NCBI RefSeq assembly: GCF_904848665.1
Contig: NZ_CAJHCQ010000014.1
Coordinates: 62,001 to 126,000 of the forward strand
Direction: 5' to 3'
DNA length: 64,000 nucleotides
DNA from: Paraburkholderia hiiakae
GTDB taxonomy: Bacteria; Pseudomonadota; Gammaproteobacteria; Burkholderiales; Burkholderiaceae
Shown: positions 62,519-64,000 of the stretch, piece after piece
How positions within the stretch are numbered: position 1 is the first letter of the stretch
Layout of the letters: each line of letters starts with the position of its first letter
Notes under the pieces: generated by a model
What the model was told of the DNA's origin: nothing
The model's input: the letters and a program-made list of their open reading frames with translations, nothing else
Database searches by the model: none
Translations under genes and position numbers: made by a program

Positions 62519-62546
62519 GTATTGCCGAAAAAAGAGGACTGATATC

Positions 62547-62876
62547 GTGAAGCTCTCTCAATGCAGTGTGACCGACGCGTCAGACAAGGCATCTTCTCCA
62601 GAAGCCCGCGGAATGTGGTCGGTCTTCAAATTGAACTCCACCGTCAACGGATGCTCCCGTATCACCTCTAGAATCCACGCTACGCGCCGCGGTCGCGAAA
62701 CCGCTCGAACCTTCGTTTTTGACCCGCAGCAAATGGTCAGTCCGTTCCCAGGCGCGTACGGGACGGGCAGCAGCACGGAAAGCAGTCCTGGTACCCGTCT
62801 CATCGTCGTTCTGCTCGGATTCGCGGGAGTGTTGATGGGCGCGTTTGTTTTGATGCTTGCACGTGGCGTCCACTAG
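62547..62876 (+). CDS. possible small hypothetical membrane protein
   Basis: From the GTG at 62547 the frame runs 109 aa and ends with a membrane helix (GTRLIVVLLGFAGVLMGAFVLMLARG). The first 80 residues look irregular and do not match a family. It could be the tail of a degraded transporter gene. An operator-like motif and an agagg RBS lie upstream. Confidence 0.3.
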   Translation: MKLSQCSVTDASDKASSPEARGMWSVFKLNSTVNGCSRITSRIHATRRGRETARTFVFDPQQMVSPFPGAYGTGSSTESSPGTRLIVVLLGFAGVLMGAFVLMLARGVH

Positions 62877-63276
62877 CCCAAACGATGAACAGACGATGGG
62901 CACAACACGAATGCTCATATTGGCCGGAAGACGATGCATACAGTGAGTTCGGGATGACACCTCGCTTGCAATAACCGAGGAAACAGTAGCTCAAGCCCCG
63001 GTTTGTCGTTGGCGAGCGAATCGCGTGGGCGCGAGTTCTGTTTCCCATTGGCGACCTGGTTCGCGCCGCACTTTCTGTGTCGCAAGCCCAGGCCGCTCGC
63101 GGCGTGTAATCCCGTTCCTCTGAACGCCTGGCGCGCTGCGAACGTGCGGCAGAAGCTGTGGGCCAGCTTTGTGTTTTGTCCGAGGGAGCCCACCAAAACC
63201 CCAGTTAAATGCATCCTTAAAAGTGCGCCGGAGAGGTCATCGGAGCACCAGACTGGGGAAAACTAGAATACAAAAG

Positions 63277-63296
63277 TGTAGACAATTCGATAGTCT
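63277..63296 (+). promoter_or_regulatory. 20-bp operator-like motif, copy 2
   Basis: TGTAGACAATTCGATAGTCT, the same pattern, preceded by CAAAAG as in copy 1. A short frame starts 10 bases later, which may be a remnant of a duplicated promoter. Confidence 0.55.
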
Positions 63297-63483
63297 GGAG
63301 GCGTCATGGGCGAGTGGGCTCTCCCTCTTTTGCATGCTCTGCATAGGGTTAGCAGCGCTGCTAAACGCGGAGTAGGCCTTGTTTGCTGGCAAGTCGGGAA
63401 GCCGGGGAAGCTGTGTTGGCCGGCCCCTCTGTCCCGTTTCTGCGAGTCGATGTTTTTATTGATTTCATTTTTTTCCGTTAAAT

Positions 63484-63503
63484 TGTCGACACTTGTGTAG
63501 TCT
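63484..63503 (+). promoter_or_regulatory. 20-bp operator-like motif, copy 3
   Basis: TGTCGACACTTGTGTAGTCT, 30 bases before the substrate-binding ATG. A T-rich run (TTTTTTTCCG) sits upstream as in copy 1. The regulator is probably of a GntR-like type by appearance, but this is a guess. Confidence 0.6.
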
Positions 63504-63533
63504 AACGTTCCCATCAGATGAAGGGGTCTCACC

Positions 63534-64000
63534 ATGAAGTTTGCGAAAGAGCTATGCATCAGCGTTGCTGCCGGCGCGTTGTTCTCCATGGCAGGCGTTG
63601 CGTCAGCACAGACGGTGTCGCTTGGCGCCGTGTTGCCCCTGACGGGAGCAAGCGCATCGGTCGGAGACGACCAGCGGCGTGGCGTCGAACTGGCCGTGGA
63701 GCAGGTCAACGCGCACAACGGCGTGCTCGGGCAAAAGCTTCAGGTCATTGTCGAAGACTCGGGAGGCGCCGCGGCAACGGCATTGAGTTCGGCCCGCAAG
63801 CTGGTGTCGGTGAACAAAGTGCCTGTCGTGATCGGGGAGTTTTCTTCAGGCATCACGATTCCCGTTGGGGAGTATGTGGTCCAGCAGGGCGACGTCCATA
63901 TCAACATCGGCTCGTCGAGCCCGCAGGTGCGCAAGATCGGCAGCGGCTCATTTAGCGTGATTGGTCTCGACGACCTGTCGGCACGTTTCGCTGCAGGTGA
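63534..64000 (+). CDS. branched-chain amino-acid-type ABC substrate-binding protein (partial)
   Basis: The gene starts at the ATG at 63534 (RBS aagggg) and runs off the window. MKFAKELCISVAAGALFSMAGVASAQ is a Sec signal peptide, followed by VSLGAVLPLTGASASVGDDQRRGVELAVEQVNAHNGVLGQKLQVIVEDSGG, the typical Leu/Ile/Val-binding opening (LPLTG, AVEQVNA). The rest (PVVIGEFSSGITIPV) fits a type I periplasmic binding fold. It would deliver an amino acid or aromatic/aliphatic acid to an ABC importer encoded beyond the edge. Confidence 0.93.
   Translation, partial: MKFAKELCISVAAGALFSMAGVASAQTVSLGAVLPLTGASASVGDDQRRGVELAVEQVNAHNGVLGQKLQVIVEDSGGAAATALSSARKLVSVNKVPVVIGEFSSGITIPVGEYVVQQGDVHINIGSSSPQVRKIGSGSFSVIGLDDLSARFAAG

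Larger units (their letters stand above)
62877..63533. other. regulatory/intergenic region upstream of the LivK-like gene
   Basis: About 650 bases with two of the 20-bp motifs (63277 and 63484). Short frames such as the one at 63306 follow a motif but look like relics rather than genes. Confidence 0.35.

Noticed and set aside
63306..63500. 64-aa frame after the second 20-bp motif
   Set aside because: Sequence is irregular and ends inside the next promoter; probably a relic or chance frame.
1..64000. CRISPR array, tRNA and rRNA genes
   Set aside because: No regularly spaced short repeats with unique spacers and no recognisable tRNA or rRNA sequence were seen.

Overview
The window reads as a conjugative (mega)plasmid, or a large plasmid-derived island, from a high-GC betaproteobacterium of the Burkholderia/Paraburkholderia type. 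This rests on GC-rich genes, a DUF3717-like protein, a LexA-controlled imuA/imuB/dnaE2 set, and a plasmid backbone with its own iteron origin, ParAB partition, relaxosome and P-type type IV secretion system (T4SS). No rRNA or tRNA gene was seen. Species was not determined; the assignment is inference from gene content.

Layout. 1-1.8 kb: a RES/Xre-type toxin-antitoxin pair. 2.1-10 kb: SOS mutasome genes (imuA, imuB, then dnaE2 after three minus-strand hypothetical genes), with a perfect LexA box before imuA and another before dnaE2, then a DUF72 gene. 10.2-11.15 kb: a complete IS5-family element with 18-bp inverted repeats, a TTA target duplication and a probable -1 frameshift. 11.3-15.1 kb: small secreted proteins and a membrane-anchored coiled-coil/GIY-YIG protein resembling SNIPE-type anti-phage nucleases. 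15.3-36.8 kb: one long minus-strand transfer block running virB1-virB11, virD4, a DUF5710-type protein, stbB-like, trbM-like, mobC-like and relaxase, with many ATGA-type overlaps. 37.2-43.4 kb: a small regulator, pxpA, a TRAP solute-binding protein, a LuxR-type regulator and a GGDEF/EAL protein. 44-47 kb: a VapBC remnant, a cluster of 17-19-bp palindromes and an IS110/IS1111-family transposase. 47.1-51.8 kb: parB, parA, an iteron-rich origin with a DnaA box, and the replication initiator. 52.5-58.5 kb: an HTH protein, a 205-bp tandem repeat array, DUF3717-like and DUF932-like genes, and an ArdB/KlcA antirestriction gene divergent from a large ParB-like gene. 58.6-61 kb: long inverted repeats, a broken second trbM copy and two hypothetical genes. 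61.8-64 kb: an enoyl-CoA hydratase fragment and the start of a LivK-type ABC substrate-binding gene, with three copies of a 20-bp operator-like motif.

How the genes work together. The rep/iteron region replicates the replicon and ParAB segregates it. MobC, the relaxase, StbB-like and VirD4 process and deliver DNA to the VirB channel. ArdB/KlcA would protect the DNA on entry, while the GIY-YIG protein and toxin-antitoxin loci may protect the host or the plasmid against phage and loss. The mutasome would give damage-inducible mutagenesis. The most informative unexplained structures are the duplicated 44-bp leader shared by the divergent ardB and parB-like genes, the palindrome cluster that may be a centromere cut off from parB by an insertion sequence, the 205-bp tandem repeats, and the 20-bp perfect inverted repeat beside the trbM relic.
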